Assembly (NCBI RefSeq): GCF_022701195.1
Contig: NZ_CP078089.1
Location: forward strand, 1,116,001 to 1,180,000
Direction: 5' to 3'
DNA from: Allobaculum mucilyticum
GTDB lineage: Bacteria > Bacillota_I > Bacilli_A > Erysipelotrichales > Erysipelotrichaceae
Length of the DNA stretch: 64,000 bases
Shown: positions 63,436 to 64,000 of the stretch, piece after piece
How positions within the stretch are numbered: the stretch's first letter is position 1
Layout: each line of letters opens with the position of its first letter
Program-made: the position numbers and the translations under genes
The notes under the pieces: generated by a model
Told to the model about the DNA's origin: nothing
Seen by the model: only the letters and a program-made list of their open reading frames with translations
The model's database searches: none

Positions 63436-64000
63436 ATGATAACAATAGGGCAGGCCCTTAACAACGATCTCCTTAAGAATACAGATTTGGATTCGACTGC
63501 TATCCAATATCACCTTCAGTCTGAATACAACCAGGACTACGATCATTTTATGGCTGGTCATCCTGTCTGCCCTGATTGCGGACATCGACTGTACCGCCAT
63601 GACACATGCAACAGAAGTGTTAAGATCCAATCGGCACAAACCGTAGTAAGCCTTACTATCCGCCGAGTCCATTGCCCTCATTGCGGCAGAAACCATCGTG
63701 TTCTGCCGCTTTTCGTCATTCCCAGCTTCCAGATCTGCAGCGACACCGCTGCTGAAATCATTGAGCTTCACAACAGTGGAAAGCCAGTTTCCAAGCAGTC
63801 CAACGGACTGGTTGATGCATCGACGGCCTACCGCTTTCTAAACCAGATGAAGAAGCGCTTTTCTGCCGTTCTTAAACGACTGCGCACTTTCAACGATCTA
63901 TTCACATGTTCCGCAGTAAAAATCGGTCCTTACCTGATGATTTCTCCTGGATTTCTGCATTTTTCGATTTTTCAACCTGATGCGCCCGACAAAAGTAACA
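63436..64000 (+). CDS. DUF6431-like zinc-ribbon protein, partial at the right edge
   Basis: The frame opens with ATG at 63436 (AGAAAGG seven bases upstream) and runs off the window after 188 residues. It reads MITIGQALNNDLLKNTDL, then a zinc-ribbon pair CPDCGHRLYRHDTC and CPHCGRNHRVLP, then a helix-turn-helix-like region (SDTAAEIIELHNSGKPVSKQ, ASTAYRFLNQMKKRF). This arrangement matches proteins of the DUF6431 type, which are thought to belong to mobile elements related to ISL3/IS66-like transposases. The rest, including any catalytic domain, lies outside the window. Confidence 0.65.
   Translation, partial: MITIGQALNNDLLKNTDLDSTAIQYHLQSEYNQDYDHFMAGHPVCPDCGHRLYRHDTCNRSVKIQSAQTVVSLTIRRVHCPHCGRNHRVLPLFVIPSFQICSDTAAEIIELHNSGKPVSKQSNGLVDASTAYRFLNQMKKRFSAVLKRLRTFNDLFTCSAVKIGPYLMISPGFLHFSIFQPDAPDKSN

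Noticed and set aside
1-64000. tRNA, rRNA or replication-origin features
   Set aside because: I looked for tRNA-like cloverleaf text with a TTCRANNC loop and for DnaA-box clusters and saw none that I could support.

Overview
The window is chromosomal DNA of a low-to-mid GC Gram-positive bacterium (Bacillota). The evidence is strong AGGAGG-type ribosome sites, a T-box riboswitch, a trehalose PTS operon, an Lsa-like ABC-F protein, an IS4/IS231-type insertion sequence, and large surface proteins with a signal peptide and a C-terminal membrane anchor. An Erysipelotrichia- or Clostridia-like gut or oral lineage is plausible, but no 16S rRNA or ribosomal protein is present to fix it.

Layout. 1-539: edge of a frameshifted secreted protein. 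1.1-2.6 kb: ABC-F ribosome-protection ATPase behind a terminator-like attenuator. 3.0-11.6 kb: arginine biosynthesis on the minus strand. argG-argH lie behind a T-box whose proposed specifier is an Arg codon; argC-argJ-argB-argD-argF form a second, partly overlapping unit. 11.9-16.7 kb: a broken TIR-domain gene, a DUF1275 membrane protein, a DUF1905 protein, a coiled-coil membrane protein and an EEP-type phosphatase/nuclease. 17.3-21.9 kb: four coupled genes for a surface polysaccharide (polymerase plus three glycosyltransferases). 22.0-27.4 kb: a secreted LamG-like/FIVAR protein, an M20 amidohydrolase, lysA and dapF. 27.35-29.0 kb: an IS4-family element whose left end supplies the dapF stop codon. 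29.4-29.9 kb: a SUKH-family protein. 31.0-35.9 kb: treR, treP and treA with tandem operators; treP has two frameshifts and treA carries a 74-bp tandem duplication. 63.4 kb to the end: start of a DUF6431-like zinc-ribbon protein, probably from a mobile element.

The most unusual part is 36.4-62.8 kb, which reads as one phosphothreonine-signalling and surface-protein island. One arm on the minus strand holds an FHA protein, a PP2C phosphatase, a transmembrane Ser/Thr kinase, a single-pass membrane adaptor and a 2,246-residue surface protein. The divergent plus-strand arm holds an FHA-pseudokinase, an FHA-kinase fusion and a 967-residue FHA protein with 12 copies of an acidic motif containing PTSLL. 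Next come two zinc-ribbon proteins, one of them membrane-spanning with an external SH3-like domain, and a 1,595-residue vWA/pilin-module protein. Both proposed substrates (the membrane adaptor and the repeat protein) carry many Thr-x-x-Leu sites in acidic context, which fits the pThr+3 preference known for FHA domains. My inference is a kinase/phosphatase switch that builds FHA assemblies under the membrane and controls giant surface proteins.

Frame breaks are concentrated in the left-edge gene, the TIR gene, treP-treA and perhaps the FIVAR protein, while 6.7-kb and 4.8-kb reading frames are intact. This suggests local gene decay, but indel errors in the assembly cannot be excluded from sequence alone.
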